DNA of 64,000 bases, taken from Castanea sativa. Lineage: Eukaryota > Streptophyta > Magnoliopsida > Fagales > Fagaceae. A program made the translations under genes and the position numbers. Each line of letters starts with the position of its first letter. Position 1 is the stretch's first letter. The stretch lies in the NCBI RefSeq assembly GCF_040712315.1, contig NC_134015.1:59783964-59847963 (forward strand), read 5' to 3'. Below are positions 1 through 9,278 of this stretch, in pieces. Below the pieces are notes generated by a model. That model saw only the letters and a list, made by a program, of their open reading frames with translations. It searched no databases and was not told the origin of the DNA.

Positions 1-1803
1 CAAGAATGTTGTACCTGCTTCTGGATGCGCTCCCTTTCAGTGGCTAGTTGCATTGCCATATCCTTAATAAACTTGGTCCTGACATTAATTTCTTTTGCAC
101 TTTCTAATTTTGTACTGTTAGCTTGATCGAGAGACGTCTCCAAGAATTCTATTCTACCTCTCAGGAAACTTAGTTCGTTACTAAGGTCTAAGTTACTTTT
201 GGATAGTAGAGAACATTGCTCCTCTGCAGTCTCAATCTTACTTTCAGCCTTTGAAACCTTGGATTTTAGATCTTCAATCAAAGTCTCCATATCCCAAATT
301 GCAGAATATAGCATGTTCTGCTGCTCTTGACTTGCTTCAGAGGAAGCTTTTGCATGCTGTAATTGGATCTCTAATTCCCTTGACCGCTTCTCAAGTAAAC
401 CTATCTTTTTTTCTGTGTCACTTGTACTTCCTTTATGAAAATTCAGTTCATCAGTGAGCTCCATGTTTGTCTCTGTTAGCTGAGTAGCCTTAGCTTCTGC
501 ACTTTCAGCCCTACTTTCTGCTTTATATATGCTTTCTTTTAATGACTCAATTATATTCTCCATTTCACTAAGTTGCTCTTGACTTGCTTCATTGCAAGCA
601 TTTGCATTATTCAGCTGGAACTGAGATTCTTTCAGTTTTTCCCCAAGAAAAACCACTTTTTCTCTCCAAGTGAATACTTCTGCACTTTGGGCAATATATT
701 CTGCATTGCTGCTCTCAAGCTTCTCTAAAGCAATATCTTTTTCTTTCAGCTGTTCAATGCAATCTTCAAGTTTAGCTTTCACCTGAGTTTCCCGTTGAAT
801 TGCACCATTCATATTAAATTTAACTAGCTGGAGTTGACCAACCAACTCCTTTGAAATGCCCATGAGTGCCACAGAAGCATTTTCTGCCTCTAAAAACCTT
901 CCCCAAACAACTTCTGCTGCTTCTTCCATGTGAAATGCTACTTTTTCTGTATGGTGTAACTTTAATTTTAGTTCTTCCTCATTTTGTCTTGCTTCTACTA
1001 ATTTCTTCTCAAGATCTATCTCCCTCGCAAGTGACTTTTCCAGCATCCGCAGCAAATGTCTTTGTTGTTTGGCCATCTGCATGTTTGATTTTGCATTTAG
1101 GTTTGACAGTTGACCATTTTCTGATAATTCCAATGCCTTGTCAATATCACCTGTGAAAATGCATGTTTCAGAAAGGTAAGAAATTTTATAGGAAAAAAAG
1201 AAAAGAAAAGAAAAGTGCATCTTCATTATCTGAGGCAACCATCTAACTAGACAAGAATGTTAACATACCATTATCAGATTTGAAAGCAAAGACAGTTCCC
1301 TGAAACTTGGCTAACTGCACCTTCACCTCCAAAATCTGCCGTTGAGAATGCTTTAAAGATTCTTTGGAATCATGCAATTTTTCCTCCATCTTGGTAGAAA
1401 ATTCTCTCAAATGTCTGCATGATGATATATTATTATGGGCATCAACAATGTCTGCTTGAAGATTATCCATGAAACCACCCAGCTCTCTTACCTCAGAATC
1501 TAAAATGCCTGACAAGAGATCAAACATCAATGCCTTCTCAATAGAGTCTGTCGAGACGTAGTTCTTCTCTAGAGCCATAGCTTGAAGATCATTTTCGTGA
1601 GCCAATAGGTACATCAAAATTATGTGTAAATTTACCAACTTCTCAGAAGAATATGCCAAGTCCAAGTCTACATTTGTTAGAATTTTCTTGGACCTCTCTA
1701 TCTCTTGTACACCATTTTCATTAGATGAGATTCCTAAATGTACATAAAGTTTTTCAGACTCCAAAGCCCCAGCATAGATGTCACCAACAGCTTGACTGTC
1801 CAT
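1..1803 (-). CDS. WIT: WIT-type nuclear-envelope coiled-coil protein, 5' coding exons (partial)
   Basis: WIT proteins are tail-anchored in the plant outer nuclear envelope. They bind WIP proteins and help anchor RanGAP and move the nucleus. Two coding exons are visible: 1269-1803 (ATG at 1803; an in-frame GTG six bases upstream is not a likely start) and 1-1150, which runs off the left edge. The intron 1151-1268 has GT at 1268/1267 and CAG at 1153-1151. The phase fits, because codon AAT-G joins GT-GAT. Exon 2 shows the family's conserved N-terminal block (VDLDLAYSSEKLVNLH, LLSGILDSEVRELGGFMDNL). The next exon stays open for about 383 codons of acidic, Lys/Glu-rich coiled coil with repeated KAES and EASQEQ segments. 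The C-terminal membrane anchor lies outside the window. No frameshift or stop was found. WIT1 and WIT2 cannot be separated here. Confidence 0.88.
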
Positions 1804-3110
1804 TTCCACCGTTTAGTTCTTGGTTCAAACCTGTTAAAGTAAGAAACAAAGAGGAAGGAAAAGTGAGGGAAAAAAAAGGCCCAACAAAATTAACCCCAGT
1901 AACTCTTCTTCTTCTTTTTTTTTCTTTGTTTTTTCTTCTTCCGGTGGGTTTGTGTGTGTTGGGGGGGGGGGGGGGGGGGATGTTAGTATGCTACTTCCTT
2001 TTGGTACTGCACACAACATAGCAGACTGTAGGGAACTAATAAAAACTAGAAATGAGCAATTTACCGTCTAGCATTAGTTCATTGCGGACCAAACACAAAA
2101 TGGAATTCAACCTTAGTCACCAATGGCCCTGTGATTACTAACTAGTTAATAGCCAAGACCAGTAATATGCAATAATAGAGCGTGGTAGAAAATTGACCTC
2201 TTTCGAAAACCACTAGACTACAAGTGAAGTTCTATAGTTGAGAACCAAAATTTATAACAGTAATGTCGTAGTCATATAAACATAATTTGCAATATCATTT
2301 TTTTTTTTCTTTAAAATCAGGAACTCTTCTATCGTTGTAAATTCCAATACATTAATATTCTATGCAGTGAATTCTTAGATCCAACAGGCAATAATCCTAT
2401 TTCTCTCACGGCAGAACTTCTAAATTCTAATAGAGAACCCAAATCGTGAAAATGTCACCTAATGTCTCAAATCATTTAGAAAAAAATGTGATCATTAGTT
2501 TACCATTCACATTATAAAGAATTTCAATTATGATAATTAAGTATCCCTCTCCAACCATAAAATCTGAAAACTGAGTAAGATTCTGACTTTCATAATAAAG
2601 TTCATCAAACAAAACTGACTAGAAACTAGTAGCTGAATTCACCCAAAAAAAGAAAAAAGCAAAAAGAAAACTCCAGCTTAATACATTAGTTTCTAATTAT
2701 ATGCCTTTTAACTAAAAATATAAAATATAAGGGATTAGCAAGGCACCCAATTGGGAAAAAAAAGCCACTAATCCATGATGTATTATTTTTCAGAAATTAC
2801 ATCGAAGTTTCCAAACTAATAAGTAGTCCCAATTGTAAATGAGAATTCAAAACCCTTTTGAAGGTAGAACGCTCTAAACAAACACAGGAAACAAAAGTGG
2901 CGGAAATGCAATTACTATGATGAATGTCCGGGGAAAACATAATCGATGGGGTTAAGAAGAAAGTACCTGCGGATTCGGAAAAATGTTTGGTGGATGTTGT
3001 TAGCTCCAGCCTCCAGCTCCACAGGCAAAGGCAAGCAGGGTCAATGATTGTTGAGAGTTGAGAGAGAGAGAGGAATAGAAAAGGGAAATTCTTAACCAAC
3101 GCCACTCATT
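1804..3110 (-). other. 5' leader of the WIT gene: leader intron and non-coding first exon
   Basis: On the minus strand a pyrimidine-rich CAG acceptor ends at 1831, 27 bases before the WIT start codon. A good donor (CCGCAG|GTACTT) lies at 2966/2965. This predicts a 1.1 kb leader intron (1831-2966) and a non-coding first exon from 2967 to about 3110. The intron holds a 19-base poly-G run (1961-1979) and AT-rich DNA with no coding signal. The exon end near 3110 is a guess. Small ORFs here are not credible proteins. Leader introns are common in plant housekeeping genes and often raise expression, but that role is inference. Confidence 0.6.
1961..1979. repeat. Poly-G homopolymer run
   Basis: An almost unbroken run of about 19 G on the plus strand (poly-C on the WIT sense strand) inside the WIT leader intron. 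Its length is likely to vary and to be error-prone in sequencing. Confidence 0.9.
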
Positions 3111-3744
3111 TCCAAATTACCGTTAATCCAAAAGGACAAATCTGTTGTGTAATACGGATGGAGCTTGGAGTTGGAACTTGGAAGACTCTGTCTTAACGCT
3201 TACGCTAACGCTAACGCGTGCCGGTGGGTGGGTACAGATTTTTATCATTAGTCAACCGTCAGTTCAGTAGTATTTTCGCTCGCTACCGTTTAATGCCAGC
3301 GCACGTTAGCCACTCCACTTCAATTATTGAGGTTTTAACATTAAATAGTACAAGCTGAGTAAACCTACCATCTCTTCTCTTCTCCTCGGAATGGAAACTT
3401 GCCATCTTGTTTCCCTTTCTTGTTCGGTTAGGTTTTTATATGGTTTAAAAATACCTTCATTAATGAAGAGTAATTTTATTTAAAAATAAGGTTATAAATG
3501 TCAAATAACAAATTTTATTTTGAATTCAAAAAGAGAAATTCTAAAATTTAGAATTTTGTTCCCTTCAAGTTCAAAAAAAAAATTACAATTACTATTTATC
3601 TCTAAAGTTTATCATTTTTATTTGTTTGAAGAATAAAAATAAAAATTTCTAAATTATAATAAATGTAAATTATTAATCTTTATCCAAAAAAATAGAAGAG
3701 CACGCATGCTCAAAGGCTAGTAGTTAATAAGAGATCAAAATCTC
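3111..3744. other. WIT upstream region, no gene seen
   Basis: This stretch should carry the WIT promoter (transcription goes leftward). The part near 3160-3330 is richer in GC and holds four copies of a TAACGC-like hexamer at 3194-3217. From 3420 it becomes AT-rich. No convincing TATA box or ORF was found. Confidence 0.5.
3194..3217. repeat. TAACGC hexamer repeated four times
   Basis: Four head-to-tail six-base units (TAACGC, TTACGC, TAACGC, TAACGC) about 85-110 bp upstream of the predicted WIT first exon. On the WIT sense strand the unit reads GCGTTA. It could be a cis element or simple slippage. Confidence 0.75.
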
Positions 3745-3747
3745 TTA

Positions 3748-4293
3748 GGCCTCGTTTGGGAGGAGGGAATGGAATGGAATGAAAAGGAATGTGAATAATT
3801 TTAGAATATTATTCTATTTCCTTGTTTGAGAGTTTTAATGGAGGGAATAGAAAGTTCATTCCCTTGCTTGGTGGGAGTTTAAGTGGGAGGGAATGAAATG
3901 GGTAGGAGGAAACACTCATTCCTCTCTATTCCCTTAAAACCTTAAATTTTCATTTCTCCTAAAATTGGGAGGAATAAGAGGGAATAGAATTAGATTTAAT
4001 GATTTTTTTTTACTAAAACTCCCAAAATACCCCTATATATTTAATCATTTATTTTAAAATAGGGGTCTAATAGTAATATTATCATAAAATGATTCCATTC
4101 TATTCCCTCCATGTTACTCCCAAACAAAATTACTTACATTCCATTCATTTCCACTCCTTAATTATAAAACATCCAATCAAGGTTACTTAATTCCATTCCA
4201 TCCATTCTTTTCCATCCCTTTCTCTTACTTAAATACATTCTATTCCCTTATGATCATTCCATTCCATTCTCTTATGAACTCCCAAACAAATCC
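3748..4293. mobile_element. Tourist-like MITE (PIF/Harbinger type), 546 bp
   Basis: The ends are inverted repeats: GGCCTCGTTTGGGAG on the left and the reverse complement of GGATTTGTTTGGGAG on the right, followed inward by GGAATGGAATG-rich arms. Both sides are flanked by the same three bases, TTA (3745-3747 and 4294-4296), the target duplication expected of PIF/Harbinger MITEs. The interior is made of GGAATGGAAT/ATTCCATTCC runs and has no ORF, so the element depends on a transposase made elsewhere. Confidence 0.82.
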
Positions 4294-4401
4294 TTAGAGA
4301 GTAGTAACTCCTAATTTGTGTGCATGTCAAACTTTCTACTTTACTCTCATTTATAAGCCTTTTGTACTTTTGTCTAATAAATAATTAATGCATTACCTAC
4401 T

Positions 4402-5102
4402 TGTAAGTGCACAATTGCACCTGGACCCAAAGACAACTACGGGCTCAGGCCCAATGAGCCTTAGACAATAAAATTTGTAGAGTGTGGGTTTGAAACCTAG
4501 ATTAGAAGTGCTGAGAACTTAATAACGGGTTAAGAGTTACAAACACATGTAGATAACAAAAGATAACTGAAAATAGGCCTCCTCGGACGTTAGCCGAGGA
4601 CCACTTCTGTATTATTGCTATTTCTTCCTTAAAAGTTATAATTCTTAGTTTCTTTCTTTGTTGCCGATTCCCCCCCCCCCTTTTTTCTCTGGCCTCCACC
4701 CCCCTTAAATACTTCCTTCCCTGATACTTTTTGGACAGTGACTAGAAGTTTCAGCCCTACTGTTCAGGGGTCACTTCCCCATTAATGCGGCCAGGGAGGT
4801 AGGTGCAGAGCCTTTAATGCGGAGGTGGCAGCCTTTGCACTTGATATTTTCTTTAACACTGGTGCATCTAGAAGGTTCAGGGTGTCCCCTTTTAACCATT
4901 AGTCTTTCCAGAGTTATACCTTGACCTTCATAATGAAGTTTTGAGTTCTCTTGGATTTGTCCGCGGAGAAGCTCGTTCTCAGCTGTACCCTCGGATCCTC
5001 GGCGTATGGGCCAATTCATAAAGTTTAATTCTGGAGTAGGTCGGCCCTCCATGCTACAGTCCAAAGGCCCATATGCCCACTTGGGTCCTTTTACCCCCCA
5101 CA
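4402..5102 (-). repeat. E1 3' LTR
   Basis: 701 bp, TGTAAGTGCAC to CCCCCCACA, matching 14624-15324 base for base except for about 13 substitutions and two one-base indels in the C-rich part. On the minus strand a TATTTAAG box lies at 4711-4704. A six-base-stem palindrome CCTCGG...CCGAGG lies at 4580-4598. Confidence 0.95.
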
Positions 5103-5116
5103 ATAGCCCCTCAAAA
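5103..5116 (-). promoter_or_regulatory. E1 polypurine tract
   Basis: On the minus strand a purine-rich TTTTGAGGGGCTAT touches the start of the 3' LTR, the usual place for the plus-strand primer of reverse transcription. Confidence 0.75.
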
Positions 5117-5608
5117 CTCTATTTTTCATCATCCGAGGAGAAAAATAGGGTTTTGATCCAACGAAAACTCTCCACACACGTTCTGTAAATAACTACACGT
5201 GTGAAGACCGTTTCGCGTTCCAAAGGATGCCACTTGGTAGTTTTATTTTCAAAAATGCGCGCATTTATTACTGTAAGTTATACCTTGTCCCCCACGTTCA
5301 ACGGTGAGATGAGCATCCAACGGTCCTTGTTACTCCATGAAAATTTGGGCGGGACAAATACAATTTCGAGGCCGCTTCCCGCACGTCGTGACGCTTCGGG
5401 AACCTGCGCCTTCATTTATTTCTCCAGAGGCTAATCCCATCAAAACATCAGCAATCACCTTTTGTCTGCAGAAATCCGTGGAAATTTGCACAACTTGAAA
5501 TTTGTAAGTTCTCATTTCTTTTCTCTTAATCCTTTCTCCTCGGACCTAGTCCTCGACTCCCCTTATAACAGTTCTCCCTCTTAGAACTTAGTGTTTCGTT
5601 CCTTTCTG
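5117..5608 (+). other. Leader of the E1 antisense gene
   Basis: 492 bp between the polypurine tract and the antisense ORF, with no ORF of its own that matches anything. It holds repeats of the CCGAGGA/TCCTCGG motif (5131-5137 and 5537-5556). A TTATAA-like box at 5564-5569 lies about 40 bp before the ATG at 5609. It may be the promoter of the antisense gene. Confidence 0.4.
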
Positions 5609-8126
5609 ATGGGAAAGTTTAAATGTTTAGTTGATACCGCCGCTGGGATGGAAGGCTTTAGAGCCAAGTATCGTATTCCCAGCGACGTAGGTTTAGAATA
5701 TTGCCCAGCGGAAGCCGTGGCCAGTTCTAGGAAGGCTGGAAAGGTTATCATCCCAATGGTAGCCTTCGTAGAAGGTGGGATGACCCTCCCAATGAAGCCT
5801 GTAACCAGGGAGTACCTCCGCAACCACCGGTTGTGTCCCGATCAGTGCGCCCCAAACGTTTTTAGAGTTTTGGGTAGCGTCGACGCTCTAAACGAGCAAA
5901 TGGGTCTGAACCTCACCTGGCATGATGTCGTCTTTATGTACGAATGCCACAAACTCACTGGAGTAGGTTACTACATCAAATCCCGCTCCAGCGTAGTTAG
6001 GTTGATCTCCTGTTTGCCCAAGTCCAATAAAGGCATGAAGGATGACTACCTCATCGTCTCTGGCAACTGGCACGACGGCCCCCACTGCCTAGTTGAGTGG
6101 GGAGATCCAGGTGCGACACCTTTAGGATTTAACTTCCCATCCCATAACTCTCTAAATCATCTAGGAATGTGCATTCGCATTTACTTGGGCATTTACCTTT
6201 AATTTATTATATGTTCTACGCATCTGACCGTGTTTGTTTATCTGGATGTTTTTCTTTGTAGATAAGCAAAACGTACGCCCACGCTTGAGCCACTGCAACG
6301 TTGCAGATTTGAACAGAGTGCTATGTTCTGAGGTGTTTGTCAGCAGAGACTTGCAACTTAGGGCGGCCCACTTGATTCTGGGGTACGATCCCATCTCCTC
6401 AGACTTCTAGGAGATCGAGAACGCAATAATCGCGGGTGACCGAAGGCGTAGGAGAATCAACGTAGCCAGACTTCACTTTTTGGCCGATCACGACATCCCT
6501 GACGCCCCTCACACCGTATTGTACACACAGCCCATTGCGGCCATCCCACTCGCCGTGCACTCTCAGGCAATTGCTGTCCCAGAGGAGTGAATGTCTTCTT
6601 CGAACACATTGGACGAGGAGATAGACCAGTTTCGACTTGAGGACTCCCCACGACCTCGCGGAAACCCGTTTGTTATCCTTTCCGACGAGGAAGAAGAAGA
6701 AGCTGAGGCCTCTGGGATCGCGGGTCTAGTGATAGCGCGTCCAGACGACAGTTCCATTGAAGAAGAGATGGACAAGCTAAAGGACCTTATGACCGATAGA
6801 GGCGCCCGAGTGGCAAAGAAGGGAGCAAGAGGGTCACAAGCTCCCCTTGCCTTGCCACCACCCCCTCCTCCAGCCGAGCCAAAACCTCCCGCTGACGATT
6901 CTAAGAAGAAAAGAAAAGTGGATGCCGAGGGGGCTGGTGGCGAGAAGCCAAAGAAGCTGAAACAGCAGCCACCGCCGGCCCAGCAGTAGAAGCTGGACAA
7001 GGGCAAAGGGCGCGCCCGCTCAGTTGAAAGTGGGGAGATTAGGGACGTGGCCGAGGTGCGCCGAGCACCAGCCACCTGGTCTCCTAACTTGAGGCTGGAC
7101 GGCGCCCCTATTCCCTGCCACTCCAGCATTAGGGCAGTCCAACAAGGCCACGCCCACCACCTAGCCGAGGTGTTGGAGCATCCTCTTCTGCTGCCCAAGG
7201 ACATGGAGTCCTTGGAGAAGATGGGCCAGCCGCAGCTGTTCCTCTCGTTAAAAAGGGGCTTAGCTCTGGTAAGTTCCATCTTACACTTATATTCTATATT
7301 TATTTGTAAACACTTCGCTACATTTAACCTCCTAACATTTTTACAGTTCATCCAAGAGGTTTTCGCGGCCGAGAAGTTCGTGGATGACTCTCGGAAGCGC
7401 GCTGGGATGGAGCAGGAGCTAAGGCAAGAGGCAGAAAGGTCTCTAAGCCAGGCCCTAGCAGAGAATGGAAAAATCACGTCTCAGCTGGCCGACTTGAAAA
7501 GAGAAAGAGATGGTGACAAGGCCAGCTTGAAGACGATGGAAACCCAAGTGGAGGGGTAGCGTAAGCTTCTCCGTCAAAAGGATGACGAGCTCGCCCAAGT
7601 CCACCAGGCACGCTCTGACTTGGAAAAGGAGCTTACGCGGGTAAAGGAGGAGGCTCGCGCCCACAAGCATACCCTGGAGGCCGCAAAGAAGGCTAGTTAT
7701 CAGGAGGGGGTAACTAGAACGCAAGAAGAGCTGACAGAGGCTTTTGCGGCCTTGTGCCGAGAGTACTGTCAGCAGGTCTGGGGAGAGGCCATGAATGCAG
7801 CAGGGGTTCCTCAAGCTTCCGAGCTGAGGAAGCCCGAGAACATCTGGCTTCCCCTAGACATACAGAAAATTGAAGACCCTCCTGTTGCTGCCTCTCCTGC
7901 CCTTCCTCCTGTGGTGCAAGAGCTCGTTCCTGCTCCTACAGAACCTAAAGGTTCCCATAAAGAGAAGGACGAGTGCGGTGGTGTCGAGAAGGAGCAGATC
8001 CAAAGCGTGGAGCCCCCCATTCCTTCAATAGACAAAGGGAAACAAGCCTTGTCCACCTTTGAGCTGGAATTGAAGAATACTGAGGCTGGCAGCAGCTCCC
8101 TTCAAGACCCCCCTTCCCTAGTTTAG
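5609..8126 (+). pseudogene. E1 antisense gene: gypsy-type putative transposase (Transposase_28-like) with coiled-coil tail, stop-riddled
   Basis: Three exons on the strand opposite gag-pol: 5609-6110, 6262-7268 and 7347-8126. The introns have GT-AG ends and matching phases (CCA-G|AT across intron 1, phase 0 across intron 2). Joined, they form one 763-codon frame. The first domain (about residues 1-200) resembles the plant gypsy-type putative transposase family: a LNLTWHDVVFMYECHKL block, then YLIVSGNWHDG. Next come an acidic stretch (DEEEEEAEA), a proline run and a basic KKKRKVD segment that looks like a nuclear localisation signal. The last exon is a charged coiled coil. In-frame stops: TAG at 6408, TGA at 6588, TAG at 6987 and 7557; there is no frameshift. 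The product's function is unknown. Its transcript would be complementary to the element's genomic RNA. Confidence 0.75.
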
Positions 8127-8555
8127 GGCCTAGTATAGGAACTTTCTGTACTCCTCTTCTTTGTATATAATTAATGAAGAAAATTTTTATTCAACTTTCG
8201 TTCATGTTGTCTTTGTTTTACTTTCTTCTTTTGGTGCTTGTCATGAAAGTTTTCAATAACAAATAGTTAAAGGGAAAACAGAATGAATAAGTATAACTCC
8301 ACCATGCAAACCACTATGACTTCAAAACAGCCACATAACTTAATTTAGACATCAAATAATGTCACAGTTAGACAACTCACATGACAGTTAAACCTTTGTA
8401 ATCTGACATATTGCTTTCAGTAGGATGTAAGGCCTGAAGACCATTCCTTACAAAAATTTGTTTAACACTTAAAAATGAAGAACTTGAGATCCAAATTAAT
8501 GAATGGTGAGATAACAATTTCCACAAAACGGGTGATAAGAATAAGAACAGTGACA
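8127..8555. other. 3' flank of the E1 antisense gene
   Basis: 429 bp of AT-rich DNA between the antisense gene and the tandem array. ATTAATGAAG near 8170 could serve as a poly(A) signal. No ORF of note. Confidence 0.4.
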
Positions 8556-9230
8556 AGGTTTGTGGTTCGAGGACTATACTTAACCAAGTTTCTATTTGAT
8601 TCTTAAGAATAGTAACTTCAAATGTTAATTTCCCCAAAGTAGGAGGTCCGAGGACCCGACATAACTAAGTTTCTGTTTAACAAATGACAAGACATCAATT
8701 TCCACAAGGTTTGTGGTCCGAGGACTACACTTAACCAAGTTTCTGTTTGATTCTTAAGAATAGTAACTTCAAATGTTAATTTCCCCAAAGTAGGAGGTCC
8801 GAGGACCCGGCATAACTAAGGTTCTGTTTAACAAATGACAAGACATCAATTTCCACAAGGTTTATGGTCCGATGACTACACTTAACCAAGTTTCTGTTTG
8901 ATTCTTAAGAATAGTAACTTCAAATGTTAATTTCCCCAAAGTAGGAGGTCCGAGGACCCGTCATAACTAAGGTTCTGTTTAACAAATGACAAGACATCAA
9001 TTTCCACAAGGTTTGTGGTCCGAGGACTACACTTAACCAAGTTTTTGTTTGATTCTTAAGAATAGTAACTTCAAATGTTAATTTCCCCAAAGTAGGAAGT
9101 CTGAGGACCCGGCATAACTAAGGTTCTGTTTAACAAATGACAAGACATCAATTTCCACAAGGTTTGTGGTCCGAGGACTACACTTAAACCAAGTTTCTGT
9201 TTGATTCTTAAGAATAGTAGCTTCAAACGT
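8556..9230. repeat. 151-bp tandem array in E1, about 4.5 units
   Basis: The phrase AGGTTTGTGGTCCGAGGAC (or one-base variants) starts at 8556, 8707, 8858, 9009 and 9160, exactly 151 bases apart each time. Units differ by only a few bases. Each carries the GGTCCGAGGAC motif twice. The array lies between the 3' ends of the convergent gag-pol and antisense genes. Tandem arrays in this part of Tat elements are known and can seed satellite DNA. Confidence 0.95.
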
Positions 9231-9278
9231 AAGAGGTACTTATAACTTTGAAATGTTAACTAACAAAAACACATTTTA

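Noticed and set aside
1834..2021. Overlapping ORFs on both strands near the poly-G run
   Set aside because: They are low-complexity poly-Pro/poly-Gly and poly-Lys readings of a homopolymer inside the WIT leader intron.
2797..3105. 102-codon minus-strand ORF upstream of WIT
   Set aside because: It crosses the predicted donor at 2966 and covers the non-coding first exon. No similarity was recognised.
3194..3217. Interstitial telomere repeat
   Set aside because: The unit is TAACGC, not the plant telomere heptamer TTTAGGG/CCCTAAA.
4771..5103. 110-codon ORF in the E1 LTR, repeated at 14993-15394
   Set aside because: It is duplicated only because the LTR is. It has no domain and no start context, and LTR sequence has other roles.
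6563..7477. 304-codon minus-strand ORF, serine-rich
   Set aside because: It lies opposite the antisense gene's exon 2 and intron 2 in E1. Its composition mirrors the complement of the acidic and proline runs, and it matches no family. It is a shadow.
8556..9230. CRISPR-like array
   Set aside because: The repeats are 151 bp, directly adjacent, without unique spacers, and inside a plant retrotransposon.
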